DNA of 64,000 bases from Actinomycetes bacterium (GCA_021782915.1 JAJXUK010000002.1:39417-103416); one strand, 5' to 3'; positions 43,966-53,605 are shown, counted from the first letter of the stretch. Made by a program: numbers and translations. The notes: generated by a model not told the origin, from the letters alone.

Positions 43966-45461
43966 TGTCGCGACGCCTGACGATCCTCTCGGTGGCCATC
44001 CTGCTGCTCTTCGCCGCGGCCGCGGCCCAGGCGGCCAACGTCCAGTTCTTCCGCGCGCCCGCGCTGGACGCCTCGGGGCTCAACCCACGCAACTCGACGA
44101 CGTCCTCGCAGTTCCCGCGCGGGGGGATCTTCGCGGCCGACGGCTCGGTGCTGGCCCAGTCGGTGCCCACCAACGGCTACTACAAGTGGCGCCGGGTCTA
44201 CCCCTACGGCTCACTCACCTCTGGGGTCGTGGGCTTCGCGGGACCCAACTACGGCACGTGGGCCATCGAGGCCCAGTACAACCAGTACCTGTCGGCCCAC
44301 GCCCAGCCGGCCCGCACCCTCGCCCAGGTCCTGGCGCCGACGAGCGCCGCTGACTCGATCACCCTGACCCTGGAGCCGGCCCTGCAGCGCGTCGCGCGCG
44401 CCGCGTTGTCCGGGCGCGACGGCGCGGCGGTGGTGCTGGACCCGCGTACGGGGGCGGTGCTGGCGATGTACTCGAATCCGTACTACAACCCCACGCCGCT
44501 GACCTCACCGTCCTACCCGGTCGCCGCCGCGGCCTGGAAGGCCGACACCACCAACAACGTCTACGGCTTCCCGCCCCTGGGCCTGGTGGCGACCCAGCAG
44601 ACGTTCCCGCCCGGCTCGACCTTCAAGATCGTCACGACCAGCGGCGTGTTGCGCTCCAAGCCCCAGCTGTGGTTCAAGCAGTACCCGAACGTGGCCACGA
44701 TCCACCTGCCGCAGTCGAACAAGACGCTCTCGAACTTCGGCTTCGTTCCGTGCGGAGGGGACATCGCGGCCATGCTCCCGCCGTCGTGCGACCCGGGCTA
44801 CGCCATGCTCGGACTGGACCTGGGCGGCAACGACCTGGCCGCCGCGGCCAACGCCTACGGGTACAACTCGGTGCCTCCGCTCGACCTGCCCGGTGTGGTC
44901 GCCAGCTACTTCCCCCCGGCCACCTCGTTTGCGAGCAACCTGCCGGGCGTGGCCTACTCGGCGATCGGTCAGCAGAACGTGCGCGCCACCGCGCTGCAGC
45001 AGGCGATGGTCGCCGCGGCCATCGCCAACGGCGGCGCCATCATGACGCCTCACCTGCTCAGCTACGTGACCGCTCCGGACGGCACGGTGCTCAAGCGCTA
45101 CCAGGACTCGATCTGGCAGCAGCCGATCAGCGCGACGCAGGCCGCGCGGATCCTGCCGCTCATGCAGGACGTGGCCAAGTTCGGCACCGCGGCCGGGATA
45201 TTCCCGGCCAACCTCGAAGTCGGCGCCAAGACCGGAACGGCCCAGACCGGCAACGCCGCCAAGAACACCGACGACTGGATGATCGCCTTCGCGCCGGCGT
45301 CGCACCCGACGGTGGCCGTCGCGGTGGTGATTCCCTTCCAAGTGGTCTCGGGCACGGGCGCGGCGGTGGCCGGACCGGTCATGAAGTGTTTGATCGAGGG
45401 GGCCCTGGCCCTGCAGGCTGGTCAGCCCGCGTACGGCACGGCGAGCACGTGCCCGGGCTGA
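43965..45461 (+). CDS. pbpA: PbpA-type class B penicillin-binding protein
   Basis: A 498-residue membrane-anchored peptidoglycan transpeptidase. The N-terminal anchor LTILSVAILLLFAAAAAQAA is followed by the PBP dimerisation region and a transpeptidase domain with Ser218-x-x-Lys221 (PPGSTFK) and KTGTAQTG from Lys422. The second motif, normally SxN, reads Ser274-Cys-Asp276 (SCDPGYAMLG). The ATG shares a base with the pstP stop. The rodA gene normally found between them is absent. Confidence 0.93.
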   Translation: MSRRLTILSVAILLLFAAAAAQAANVQFFRAPALDASGLNPRNSTTSSQFPRGGIFAADGSVLAQSVPTNGYYKWRRVYPYGSLTSGVVGFAGPNYGTWAIEAQYNQYLSAHAQPARTLAQVLAPTSAADSITLTLEPALQRVARAALSGRDGAAVVLDPRTGAVLAMYSNPYYNPTPLTSPSYPVAAAAWKADTTNNVYGFPPLGLVATQQTFPPGSTFKIVTTSGVLRSKPQLWFKQYPNVATIHLPQSNKTLSNFGFVPCGGDIAAMLPPSCDPGYAMLGLDLGGNDLAAAANAYGYNSVPPLDLPGVVASYFPPATSFASNLPGVAYSAIGQQNVRATALQQAMVAAAIANGGAIMTPHLLSYVTAPDGTVLKRYQDSIWQQPISATQAARILPLMQDVAKFGTAAGIFPANLEVGAKTGTAQTGNAAKNTDDWMIAFAPASHPTVAVAVVIPFQVVSGTGAAVAGPVMKCLIEGALALQAGQPAYGTASTCPG

Positions 45462-45500
45462 GAACGCCTCGCCGGGCCCAGGACGTAGGCTAGAACGGAC

Positions 45501-47387
45501 ATGGAGCCCGTCAGCGACCCCCGCATTTACTCGTCGCGCTACCAGGTCACTCACCTGATCGCTCGTGGTGGCATGGCGATGGTCTACCGTGCCCAGGACC
45601 TGCTCTTGAACCGGGCGGTGGCGCTCAAGATTCTCTACCCGGAGCTCTCGGCCGACGCCGCCTTCGTCGAGCGCTTTCGCCGCGAGGCCCAGGCCGCCGC
45701 CAACCTCTCGCACCCGAACATCGTGCCGGTCTTCGACTGGGGCGAGGACGACGGGACCTACTTCATCGTCATGGAGTTGATCGAGGGCACGTCGCTGGCC
45801 GAGGTGCTGCGCGACTCTCGGCGCCTGACGCCCTCACGGGCGGCCAACATCGCCGCCCAGGTCGCCTACGCGCTGAGTTACGCGCACCGCGCGGGCATGG
45901 TGCACCGTGACGTCAAGCCGGGCAACATCCTCATCACCGCCGACGCCCAGGTGAAGGTGACCGACTTCGGCATCGCCCAGGCGGTGGCCGTCGAGGATCA
46001 CCTGGCCGAGGCCGGCTCGGTGATGGGAACGGCGACGTACTTCTCGCCCGAGCAGGCCGAGGGCGCCGCGGTGGACGGGCGCAGTGACGTGTACTCGCTG
46101 GGCGTCGTGCTCTACGAGATGGTCGCGGGCCGCCCGCCCTTCGTGGGTGACTCGCCGGTGGACGTCTCGGCCCAGCACGTGCGCGGCGCGGTGCCGCCCC
46201 CGCGAGAGTTCGCCGAGTCGATCCCGGCCGACCTCGAGGCCATCATCATGCAGGCCCTGGCCAAGAACCCGGCCCGGCGCTACCAGAGCGCCGACGAGCT
46301 GCGCGCGGACCTCATGCGCTTTTCCGAGGGCCAGCCGGTGCGCGCGGCGCTCGGCGACGCCGCGTACTTCGGCGCTGACGCGACGCGGTCGGTGCAGACC
46401 GTGACCGGCGAGCGCACTCAGGCCGTGCCGATGATGAGCGGCCCGCGCACCGACGTGCGCCGTCGCGGCAGCCGCAGCGGCCTGGTCGCCACGATCGTGG
46501 TGGTGCTGCTCGCCGCGGCCGGCCTGGGCTACTTCCTGCTTTCGAACAAGACCACGACGACCACGATGCCCAACGTCGTCGGCAAGGACGTGGCCACGGC
46601 CACGGCGACCCTGCAGTCGAGCGGTCTGAGTGTGGGCACGACCAAGCAGGTCCAGTCCAAGAAGCCGATCGGCACGGTGCTCTCGACGAGCCCGGCCGCC
46701 GGGGTGGTCATCACCAAGGGTCAGTCGGTGACGATCACCGTCAGCCTGGGCGTGACGACCTCACCGGTCACCGTCCCGGACGTGACGGGCCAGCCGATCG
46801 CCACGGCGGAGACGACGCTGGTGAACGCGCACCTGATCCCCAAGCTGCAGACCACGCAGACCGCTCCGGCCGGCACGAATCCGAACACGGTGATCTCCCA
46901 GACGCCCCAGCAGGGCACGACCGCCCAGACCGGCGACACCGTGACCCTGATCGTGCTGGCACCCGGCTCGACGTTCGCGATGCCGAACCTGCGCGGCATG
47001 ACCACGGTCAACGCCGGCATCATCCTGGGCCAGAACCAGCTGACGATCGCGCCCACGTCGGTCGAGAAGTGCTCGAACACCGTCTCCTCGGGCCTCGTGC
47101 TGGCGACCGTGCCGGCCGCCGGCTCTCAGGTCAAGGCCGGCCAGGCGATCGAGTTCGTGATCTCCTCGGGCTTCTGCCAGGTCGTGGTGCCCAACGTGAT
47201 CGGCGACAACGAGACCCAGGCCCAGACGGCTCTGCAGGCCCAGGGTCTCGTCCTCGGCCAGGTGACCCAGGCGCTGCCCACGGACTGCCTGACGCCCGAG
47301 CAGTCCGGCTTGATCGCGACCCAGAGCCTCTCGCCGGGCTCCTCGGCGCTCTACAACTCCTCGGTCGACGTCACTATCTGTCCGTAG
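45501..47387 (+). CDS. pknB: PASTA-domain Ser/Thr protein kinase PknB
   Basis: A 628-residue receptor kinase. The N-terminal kinase domain has the Gly loop IARGGMAMVYRA, catalytic Lys in VALKIL, HRDVKPGNIL, DFGIAQ and MGTATYFSPEQAEG. A membrane segment at about 328-347 (VATIVVVLLAAAGLGYFLL) is followed by four PASTA repeats (MPNVVGKDV, VPDVTGQPI, MPNLRGMTT, VPNVIGDNE) that bind muropeptides or lipid II. It controls growth and cell-wall synthesis through FHA proteins. There is no separate PknA here. Confidence 0.95.
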   Translation: MEPVSDPRIYSSRYQVTHLIARGGMAMVYRAQDLLLNRAVALKILYPELSADAAFVERFRREAQAAANLSHPNIVPVFDWGEDDGTYFIVMELIEGTSLAEVLRDSRRLTPSRAANIAAQVAYALSYAHRAGMVHRDVKPGNILITADAQVKVTDFGIAQAVAVEDHLAEAGSVMGTATYFSPEQAEGAAVDGRSDVYSLGVVLYEMVAGRPPFVGDSPVDVSAQHVRGAVPPPREFAESIPADLEAIIMQALAKNPARRYQSADELRADLMRFSEGQPVRAALGDAAYFGADATRSVQTVTGERTQAVPMMSGPRTDVRRRGSRSGLVATIVVVLLAAAGLGYFLLSNKTTTTTMPNVVGKDVATATATLQSSGLSVGTTKQVQSKKPIGTVLSTSPAAGVVITKGQSVTITVSLGVTTSPVTVPDVTGQPIATAETTLVNAHLIPKLQTTQTAPAGTNPNTVISQTPQQGTTAQTGDTVTLIVLAPGSTFAMPNLRGMTTVNAGIILGQNQLTIAPTSVEKCSNTVSSGLVLATVPAAGSQVKAGQAIEFVISSGFCQVVVPNVIGDNETQAQTALQAQGLVLGQVTQALPTDCLTPEQSGLIATQSLSPGSSALYNSSVDVTICP

Positions 47388-47408
47388 CGGTCAAGTAGAG
47401 TTCTCGCG

Positions 47409-47675
47409 ATGGCGTCCAAGTCGCGCAAGGCAAAGTCGGTCGGCCGCTACACGGCCCCGGAGCGCAGTGGGCGCTACACCGCGCCGCGTCCGGCCGAGGC
47501 GAGTCACAGCCCGCTGTGGTACCCGTGGATGCTGCTGGACCTGCTGCTCTTCGGGCTGCTGACCATCACGCTCAACTACTTGAACGTGCTGCCCGGGGCG
47601 GTCTCCTCGTGGTACCTGGTGCTCGGGCTCGTCGCGATGTTCGGCGCGTTCCTGCTCGCGACGCGCTACCGCTAG
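47409..47675 (+). CDS. crgA: Cell division protein CrgA
   Basis: An 88-residue membrane protein with a basic N-terminus and the CrgA core SPLWYPWMLLDLLLFGLLTI, then a second membrane segment WYLVLGLVAMFGAFLLATRYR. CrgA is an actinobacterial divisome factor that binds FtsZ, PBPs and other division proteins. It lies 21 bases after pknB, probably in the same operon. Its stop abuts the convergent thiolase stop. Confidence 0.92.
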   Translation: MASKSRKAKSVGRYTAPERSGRYTAPRPAEASHSPLWYPWMLLDLLLFGLLTITLNYLNVLPGAVSSWYLVLGLVAMFGAFLLATRYR

Positions 47676-48854
47676 CTAGCCCAGTCGCTCCAGGATCGTC
47701 GCGTTGGCCAGTCCGCCGCCCTCGCACATCGTGAGCAGGCCGTAGCGCCCGCCGGTGCGCTCGAGCTCGTTGAGCAGCGTCGCCGCCAGCTTGGCGCCCG
47801 AGGCGCCGAGGGGATGCCCGAGCGCGATCGCGCCGCCGTTGACGTTCACGGTGCCCAGGTCCGCGTCGAGCTCCTTGGCCCAGGCCAGCACCACCGAGGC
47901 GAAGGCCTCGTTGATCTCGACCAGGTCGATGTCCTCGAGGCTCATGCCCGCGCGCGCCAGGATCTTCCGGGTGGCCGGGATCGGCCCGGTCAGCATCGTG
48001 ACCGGGTCCACGCCGGCCAGGGCGAAGGCGTGAAATCGAGCCCGCGGCGTGTAGCCGAGCTCGCGAGCGCGGGACTCGGACATGATCAGCACCGCGGAGG
48101 CCCCGTCGGTGATCTGCGAGGAGTTGCCCGCGGTGACGCGCCCACCCTCCTGGAAGGCCGCCTTGAGGTTCGCCAAGACCTCGACGCTGGTGTCGGGGCG
48201 GATGCCCTCGTCCACACTCATGATCTCCTCGGTGGCACGCCCCTCGTCGTCCTTGACGTGCACGGGCACGATCTCGCGCTCGAAGCGGCCCTCCACGGTC
48301 GCGCGCGCGGCGCGCCGGTGGCTCTCGACGCTGAACTCGTCCAGCTCGGCGCGGCTGATGCCCCACTGCTCGGCGATCATCTCGGCGCCGATGCCCTGGT
48401 TGCGCAGGCCCCCGACGGGCGCGTAGCGCTCGGTGAGGCGCGGGCCGAAGGGGAATCCGGCGTCACGTCCGATGGACGAGCCCATGGGCACGCGAGTCAT
48501 CACCTCGACGCCCGCGGCGACGACGACGTCGTAGGCGCCGGCCATCACTCCCTGGGCGGCGAAGTGCAGGGCCTGCTGGGACGAGCCGCACTGGCGGTCG
48601 ATGGTGGTCGCCGGCACCGACTCGGGCCAGCCGGCCGCCAGGACGGCGTTGCGCCCGACGTTGAAGGCCTGCTCGCCGGTCTGTGAGACGCAGCCCATGA
48701 TGACGTCCTCGACCAGTGCCGGATCCAGGTCGTTGCGCGCGGCCAGGGCGCCGAGCACCTCGCTCGCCAGGTCCACGGCGTGCCAATTGCGCAGCTTGCC
48801 GTTGCGCTTGCCACCGGGGCTGCGCACGGCGTCGACGATGACGGCGTCCTGCAT
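47676..48854 (-). CDS. Acetyl-CoA acetyltransferase (thiolase)
   Basis: A 392-residue thiolase starting MQDAVIVDAVRSPGGKRNG. The nucleophile Cys is in DRQCGSSQQALHFAAQG at about 89. The conserved His is in AIALGHPLGASGAK, and the second Cys in LTMCEGGGLANATILE. It catalyses acyl-CoA thiolysis or condensation; beta-oxidation is likely given thioesterase-like neighbours. The track start at 48899 is too far upstream. Confidence 0.93.
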   Translation of the reverse strand: MQDAVIVDAVRSPGGKRNGKLRNWHAVDLASEVLGALAARNDLDPALVEDVIMGCVSQTGEQAFNVGRNAVLAAGWPESVPATTIDRQCGSSQQALHFAAQGVMAGAYDVVVAAGVEVMTRVPMGSSIGRDAGFPFGPRLTERYAPVGGLRNQGIGAEMIAEQWGISRAELDEFSVESHRRAARATVEGRFEREIVPVHVKDDEGRATEEIMSVDEGIRPDTSVEVLANLKAAFQEGGRVTAGNSSQITDGASAVLIMSESRARELGYTPRARFHAFALAGVDPVTMLTGPIPATRKILARAGMSLEDIDLVEINEAFASVVLAWAKELDADLGTVNVNGGAIALGHPLGASGAKLAATLLNELERTGGRYGLLTMCEGGGLANATILERLG

Positions 48855-48913
48855 GGTCCTGCCTTTCGACTGGTTCTCTCGGCAGCCTAGACCGGGCACA
48901 GTAGGGTCTCACC

Positions 48914-49348
48914 GTGGAGTCGCGGCGCGACATGGACCGGTGGCTGGGTGACGGCGGCATGGCGATCATCGGTGTGCTCGGGGGGCGCTTCAGCGCCTAC
49001 GGCGTCGACGGTGAGGACCTGGGCTGGGTCCAGGGCGAGTTCGCACCCGCCGAGCTGGCCTGCAATCCGCACGGCACGGTGCAGGCCGGGGTGCACACGG
49101 TGCTGCTCGACGCCGCGATGAACTTCGCGATCAACGCGGCCCTGGCGGGCAAGGATCGCACCAGCGCGACCATCGAGATCTCCACCGAGCTCATCCGCGC
49201 GGCGCCGCGCGAGGCGACCTACGCGTTGCGCGGCGAGGTAGTGCGACTCGCGCGTCAGGTGGCCTTCGCCGAGGCGACGATCACGAGCGCGTCCGGCGAG
49301 CTCGTCAGCCGCGCCACCGGAACCTTCCTGGTGCACCGCGAGGCGTGA
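48914..49348 (+). CDS. PaaI-type hotdog-fold thioesterase
   Basis: A 144-residue hotdog protein. The core CNPHGTVQAGVHTVLLDAAMNFAINAAL resembles the PaaI/DUF4442 helix with catalytic Asp, followed by TIEISTELIRAAPREATY and ATGTFLVH. It probably hydrolyses an acyl-CoA thioester. It is divergent from the thiolase gene. The start is GTG. Confidence 0.82.
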   Translation: MESRRDMDRWLGDGGMAIIGVLGGRFSAYGVDGEDLGWVQGEFAPAELACNPHGTVQAGVHTVLLDAAMNFAINAALAGKDRTSATIEISTELIRAAPREATYALRGEVVRLARQVAFAEATITSASGELVSRATGTFLVHREA

Positions 49349-49349
49349 G

Positions 49350-50306
49350 CTAGATGTGCTCGGCTGGGACCTGGCCGAGCCGGCCCGCCTGGAAGTCCTC
49401 GAAGGCCTGCTGCAGTTCGGCGCGCGTGTTCATCACGAAGGGCCCGTAGGCGGCCACCGGCTCGCGGATGGGCTCGCCGCCCAGCACTAGCAGCTCGAAG
49501 GCGTGACTGCGCGAGTCTTGCGCGTCCGCCGCGGCCAGCTCGAGGTAGTCGCCGTCGACGTGCACGCTCAGCTGGCCCTCGTGCTGGGCCGCGCGCTCGG
49601 CGCCGACGAAGCCGCGCCCGGCCATGACGTAGGCCAGCGCGTTGTACTCGCGGGGCCACGGCAGGCTCAGACGAGCCCCGGGAAGGAGGCTGACGTGCGC
49701 GAGCAGGATCGGCGTGTGCGTCGAGCCGGGCCCGCCCGCCTCGCCCAGTCGCCCGGCGATGACCCGGATGATCGCGTCAGCGGTCTCGTTGGTCAGCAGC
49801 GTCACCGCGTCGGCCTCGATGTCCTGGTAGCGAGGCGTCGTCATCTTGAGCCGGCTGGGCAGGTTCACCCAGAGCTGGATGCCGTGGAACAGCCCGCCGG
49901 TGTCGATGAGCTCGTCCGGTGGGCGCTCGATGTGCAGGATGCCCGCGCCGGCGGTCATCCACTGCGTCGCGCCGTTCTGGATCACCCCACCGCCGCCGAT
50001 GGAGTCCTGGTGCACGAAGACGCCCTCCATCATGTAGGTGACCGTCTCGAAGCCGCGGTGCGGGTGCCAGGGGGTGCCCTTGGGCTCACCCGGGCCGTAG
50101 TCGACCTCGCCCATCTCGTCCATGTGCACGAAGGGGTCCAGGTCCGCCAGGTCCACGCCCGCGAAGGCGCGCTTGACCGGAAAGCCCTCGCCCTCGAGGC
50201 CCTTCGGGGCGCTAGATATCGACTTCACGCGCCGGGCGCGATCGCCGGGCTGAACGGCGAGCACGCGAGGCAGCTCTAGGGGGTTCTCGACGCTGATCGC
50301 AGGCAC
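49350..50306 (-). CDS. Pirin-family cupin protein
   Basis: A 318-residue bicupin with pirin metal-ligand motifs: WHPHRGFETVTYMMEG (two His) and TAGAGILHIERP (His and Glu). FHGIQLWVNLP follows, then a C-terminal pirin domain with YNALAYVMAGRGFVG and the ending AYGPFVMNTRAELQQAFEDFQAG. Pirins bind iron; some have quercetinase activity, others act as redox sensors. The role here is unknown. Confidence 0.9.
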   Translation of the reverse strand: MPAISVENPLELPRVLAVQPGDRARRVKSISSAPKGLEGEGFPVKRAFAGVDLADLDPFVHMDEMGEVDYGPGEPKGTPWHPHRGFETVTYMMEGVFVHQDSIGGGGVIQNGATQWMTAGAGILHIERPPDELIDTGGLFHGIQLWVNLPSRLKMTTPRYQDIEADAVTLLTNETADAIIRVIAGRLGEAGGPGSTHTPILLAHVSLLPGARLSLPWPREYNALAYVMAGRGFVGAERAAQHEGQLSVHVDGDYLELAAADAQDSRSHAFELLVLGGEPIREPVAAYGPFVMNTRAELQQAFEDFQAGRLGQVPAEHI

Positions 50307-50335
50307 GCAGGGAGCCTACCGACGCTGAGAATTGT

Positions 50336-50971
50336 TCAGTCGTCCGCTGCCCGGCGCAGGGTCTCGGGGTCCACCGCGATGAACAGGGCACGCGCGTCGG
50401 CGATCTTCAGGTCGCCCGAGGTCACCGCACCCGCCAGGTGGATCTTGCGACCCTCGCGGGACTCGATCCAGCCACGCGCGGTGATCGGCTCGCCGAGCGG
50501 CGCCGGCGCGAGGTAGCTGATCGAGAGCGTGGCGGTCAGGCCGAAGGCGCCGTTCATCCCCGCCGCCAGGCCCATCGTCTCATCGATGAGCGCGGCGATG
50601 ACACCGCCGTGGCTGCGCCCCGGCGCACCCTCGAAGGCGCGCCCCAGTGTGACGCGCATGGCGGCGATCTCGCCCTCGCGCCAGAGCCGGGCGCCGAGTC
50701 CCATCGGGTTCGCGCCGCCGGCCACCAGTGAGTGCGCGAAGGCCAGCGACGTGGTCGCGGCCTCCTCCTCGGGCACGGGCAGGTCCATCGCCTCGCTGGA
50801 GGCCAGCTGGGTGCGCCACTCGCGGATCGGCTCGGCGCGCACGAGGCCGAGCAGCGAGGCGATCGAGGACTCGAGTGCCTCGAGGGTCGAGTGCGAGAGG
50901 TCGTGGGCGACGAACTCGTGACCGAGCTCGCGCAGCTGGGCGGCCACGTGGGCGCGCCGCTCGGGGCTCAT
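50336..50971 (-). CDS. Hotdog-fold thioesterase-like protein
   Basis: A 211-residue protein with a helical N-terminal half and a C-terminal PaaI-like hotdog domain: GAPGRSHGGVIAALIDETMGLAAG, then TATLSISYLAPAPLGEPITARGWIESREGRK. The Asp/Glu in IDETMG is the probable catalytic acid. It overlaps the aminotransferase gene by four bases (ATGA), so the two are translationally coupled. Confidence 0.75.
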   Translation of the reverse strand: MSPERRAHVAAQLRELGHEFVAHDLSHSTLEALESSIASLLGLVRAEPIREWRTQLASSEAMDLPVPEEEAATTSLAFAHSLVAGGANPMGLGARLWREGEIAAMRVTLGRAFEGAPGRSHGGVIAALIDETMGLAAGMNGAFGLTATLSISYLAPAPLGEPITARGWIESREGRKIHLAGAVTSGDLKIADARALFIAVDPETLRRAADD

Positions 50972-52311
50972 GTGCCGGTGTAGAAGGCGTCGCCCGCGCT
51001 CAGGGCGCGGTCGAGGCGGGCCAGTCCGTCGCGGGCCTCATCGGCTGTGATCGTGCACGGGGGCACCACGTGGACGCGATTGAAGTTGGTGAAGATCAGC
51101 AGGCCCTCTCCGCGAGCGGCCGCGACGATGGCGTTCAGAGCCGGCGACGTGGCGCCGTAGGGAGCGAGCGGCTCCCGACTCGCCCGGTCGCTCACTAGCT
51201 CGAGGGCGAAGAAGACGCCCAGGCCGCGCACCTCGCCGATGATTCGGTGCCGCTCGGCCAGCTCGTGCAGGCCCGGGCGCAGGACCTCGTCGCCGATGCG
51301 CTTCGCGTTGCCCACGATGTCCTCGTTCTGCATCGCCTCGATCGTGGCCACCGCGGCCGCGCAGGCCAGCGGGTGGCCCGAGTAGGTGAGCCCTCCCGGG
51401 TAGACGCGGTCGTTGAAGCTCGCGCTGATCGCCTCGTTGAGCACGACCCCGCCCAGGGGCACGTAGCCGGAGTTCACGCCCTTGGCGAAGGTGACCAGAT
51501 CCGGAGCGACGTCGTGGGCCTGGTAGGCGAACCACTCGCCGGTGCGCCCGAAGCCGCACATCACCTCGTCGGCGATGTAGACGATGCCGTAGCGGTCGCA
51601 GATCTCCCGCACGCCGGCGAGGAAGCCCGCGGGGGGAACCATGATGCCCGCGGTGCCCGGCACGGTCTCCAGGATGATCGCCGCGATGGTGCCCGGGCCC
51701 TCGAAGGCGATCGTGGCCTCGAGGCTCTCCAGGGCGCGCTCGCACTCCTCGGCCTCGGTGGTGGCGTGAAAGGCCGATCGATAGAGGAAGGGGCCGAAGA
51801 AGTGCACCACGCCGGCGGTGCCGTGGTCGTTGGCCCAGCGACGCGGGTCCCCGGTCAAGTTGATGGAGGTGGACGTGGCCCCGTGGTAGCTGCGGTACTG
51901 GGCCAGGACCTTGTAGCGACCGGTGTGCAGGCGCGCCATGCGCACGGCGTGCTCCACGGCCTCGGTGCCGCCGTTGGTGAAGAAGACCTTGGCCGCGCTG
52001 TCGAAGGAGCGCTCCAGGATCAGCTCGGCCGCTCGGTAGCGGCTGACGTAGCCGTGCTGGGGTGCGATGGTGCACAACGTGGCCGCCTGCTCCTGAATCG
52101 CCGCCACGACCGCCGGGTGCTGGTGGCCGATGTTGGTGTTCACGAGCTGTGAGGAGAAGTCGAGGAAGCGTGTGCCGTCCTCGGCGGTCACGTACACGCC
52201 GTCGGCGTGCGCGACCATGAGTGGGTTCAGCGTGGACTGGGCGGACCAGGAGTGAAAGACGGAGGACTTCTCGCGTTCGGCGCTGCTCAGGTGGGTGTGG
52301 TCGGTTGCCAT
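50968..52311 (-). CDS. Class III PLP-dependent aminotransferase
   Basis: A 447-residue aminotransferase starting MATDHTHLSSAEREKSSVF. PLP-site motifs are FFTNGGTEAVEHAVRMAR, YRSYHGATSTSINLTGD, YIADEVMCGFGRTGEWFA and the lysine in TFAKGVNSGYVPLGGV. It resembles taurine-pyruvate and omega-amino-acid aminotransferases; the amine donor cannot be fixed. The 858-residue ORF in the track adds 411 upstream residues antisense to the next gene and is rejected. Confidence 0.9.
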   Translation of the reverse strand: MATDHTHLSSAEREKSSVFHSWSAQSTLNPLMVAHADGVYVTAEDGTRFLDFSSQLVNTNIGHQHPAVVAAIQEQAATLCTIAPQHGYVSRYRAAELILERSFDSAAKVFFTNGGTEAVEHAVRMARLHTGRYKVLAQYRSYHGATSTSINLTGDPRRWANDHGTAGVVHFFGPFLYRSAFHATTEAEECERALESLEATIAFEGPGTIAAIILETVPGTAGIMVPPAGFLAGVREICDRYGIVYIADEVMCGFGRTGEWFAYQAHDVAPDLVTFAKGVNSGYVPLGGVVLNEAISASFNDRVYPGGLTYSGHPLACAAAVATIEAMQNEDIVGNAKRIGDEVLRPGLHELAERHRIIGEVRGLGVFFALELVSDRASREPLAPYGATSPALNAIVAAARGEGLLIFTNFNRVHVVPPCTITADEARDGLARLDRALSAGDAFYTGT

Positions 52312-52413
52312 GGCTGCCTTTCTCCGATAGTCGAACGCTAACGCACTCATCGCGCGGCTCGATTGGCGTTCGCGCTCCTCACTCGCTAGGTTCGGCCTCA
52401 GGAGGTGATGCGT

Positions 52414-53367
52414 ATGAGTCATCGCACCGTCCTTCGTCTCCTGGGCCGTCGCGGCACCGGCGTGATCATGGCGCTGAGCCTGCTGGCGGGCCTGGTGACG
52501 ACCATCTCGGCCACGTCGGCCGGCGCCGTCACGGGAGCGTGCCTGCCGGGTCAGGTGAGCGCCGTGGCCAGCGTGTCGAGTCGCCCCGGGGGCACCACCG
52601 CCCAGTTGGTGATGACCTCCAGGCAGTTCCCGCACTGTCTGTGGGCGGTTCCCACCGGGTACCAGTTCCTCAGCGCGTCTGGCGCCACGATCGGCCCGGT
52701 GGTCTACCCGGTGCCGCACCCGCTGACGACGCACTGGGTCGCACTGAACTACGGGTTCCAGGTTCTGGCCCGGGTGACGACGATGTCCGGGGTCAACTGC
52801 AGCACCCAGAGCGCGGCCAAGGTGCGCGTCAGCGCGCCGGGTCAGGTGAGTCCCCTCGACGTCGGCCTGCCGAGTTCGATCGCGGTCTGCGTGGGTGGCA
52901 CGACGGCCTGGACCAGTGTCGTGGAGAGCCGCGCGGTGGTGCCGCGCTGTGACACCGCTCAGCTGAGCCTGTCGATTGGCGCGCCCAACGGAGCGGCCGG
53001 CACGACCTACTACCCGCTGCGCGTGCGCAACAGCGCGCGGGTGGCCTGCTCGATCTCCGGCTTCGCGCTGGTGCGCGCGTGGCGCACGATGAAGGGCAAC
53101 CCGCTGGGCCCGGTCGCCCGACGCGTCAGTCTGCCGGGCTACGGCGCCGCTATTCGCCTGGCACCGGGCGACTCGGCGAGCGCACTGCTGGGCGTGTCCA
53201 ACGTCGGCAACTACCCTCCGAGGACGTGCAAGCCCGCCGCGGCTGTCGCGCTGTCGGTCTCGGCAGCGAGTGCGCATCTGATCGTCCCGCTGAGCCTGCA
53301 GGTGTGCACGAAGCAGGCCAGCCTGAGCGTGCGAGCCTGGGTGCCGGGGCTGAGCGGCCAGGTCTAG
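52414..53367 (+). CDS. Secreted DUF4232-like protein A (two-domain)
   Basis: A 317-residue exported protein. A perfect AGGAGG lies 8 bases before the ATG at 52414. The signal peptide is basic (SHRTVLRLLGRRG) then hydrophobic, with probable cleavage after ATSAGA. The C-terminal half (from CDTAQLSLSIG, with GAAGTTYYPLRVRN and paired Cys) resembles DUF4232. The N-terminal half looks like a diverged copy with its own Cys pair. Function unknown; it probably stays outside the membrane. It is paralogous to 55188-55706. Confidence 0.72.
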   Translation: MSHRTVLRLLGRRGTGVIMALSLLAGLVTTISATSAGAVTGACLPGQVSAVASVSSRPGGTTAQLVMTSRQFPHCLWAVPTGYQFLSASGATIGPVVYPVPHPLTTHWVALNYGFQVLARVTTMSGVNCSTQSAAKVRVSAPGQVSPLDVGLPSSIAVCVGGTTAWTSVVESRAVVPRCDTAQLSLSIGAPNGAAGTTYYPLRVRNSARVACSISGFALVRAWRTMKGNPLGPVARRVSLPGYGAAIRLAPGDSASALLGVSNVGNYPPRTCKPAAAVALSVSAASAHLIVPLSLQVCTKQASLSVRAWVPGLSGQV

Positions 53368-53605
53368 AGCGCACACCCTGGTTCGTGCGCGCGGGCTGTC
53401 CGGGGCTGCGACGAGGGTTCCGCGCCGTCCCGAGAGAGACTCCATTGCGGCGAGGGGCCCGTCACGACGCGTGCCTCGCGAGGTTCGCCGCGAGCGGGTT
53501 CGCACGAGTGACGCGTCCGCACGCTCTGGGATCTCATCCGGCACCGCTCACGCTGCGGGGGCACTGAGGGACTCCACGTGGTGCCTCGACGTGGCTCGCA
53601 GACCC

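Noticed and set aside
52312-53544. N-terminal extension of the aminotransferase ORF
   Set aside because: Antisense to the secreted DUF4232-like gene and with no homology-like motifs.
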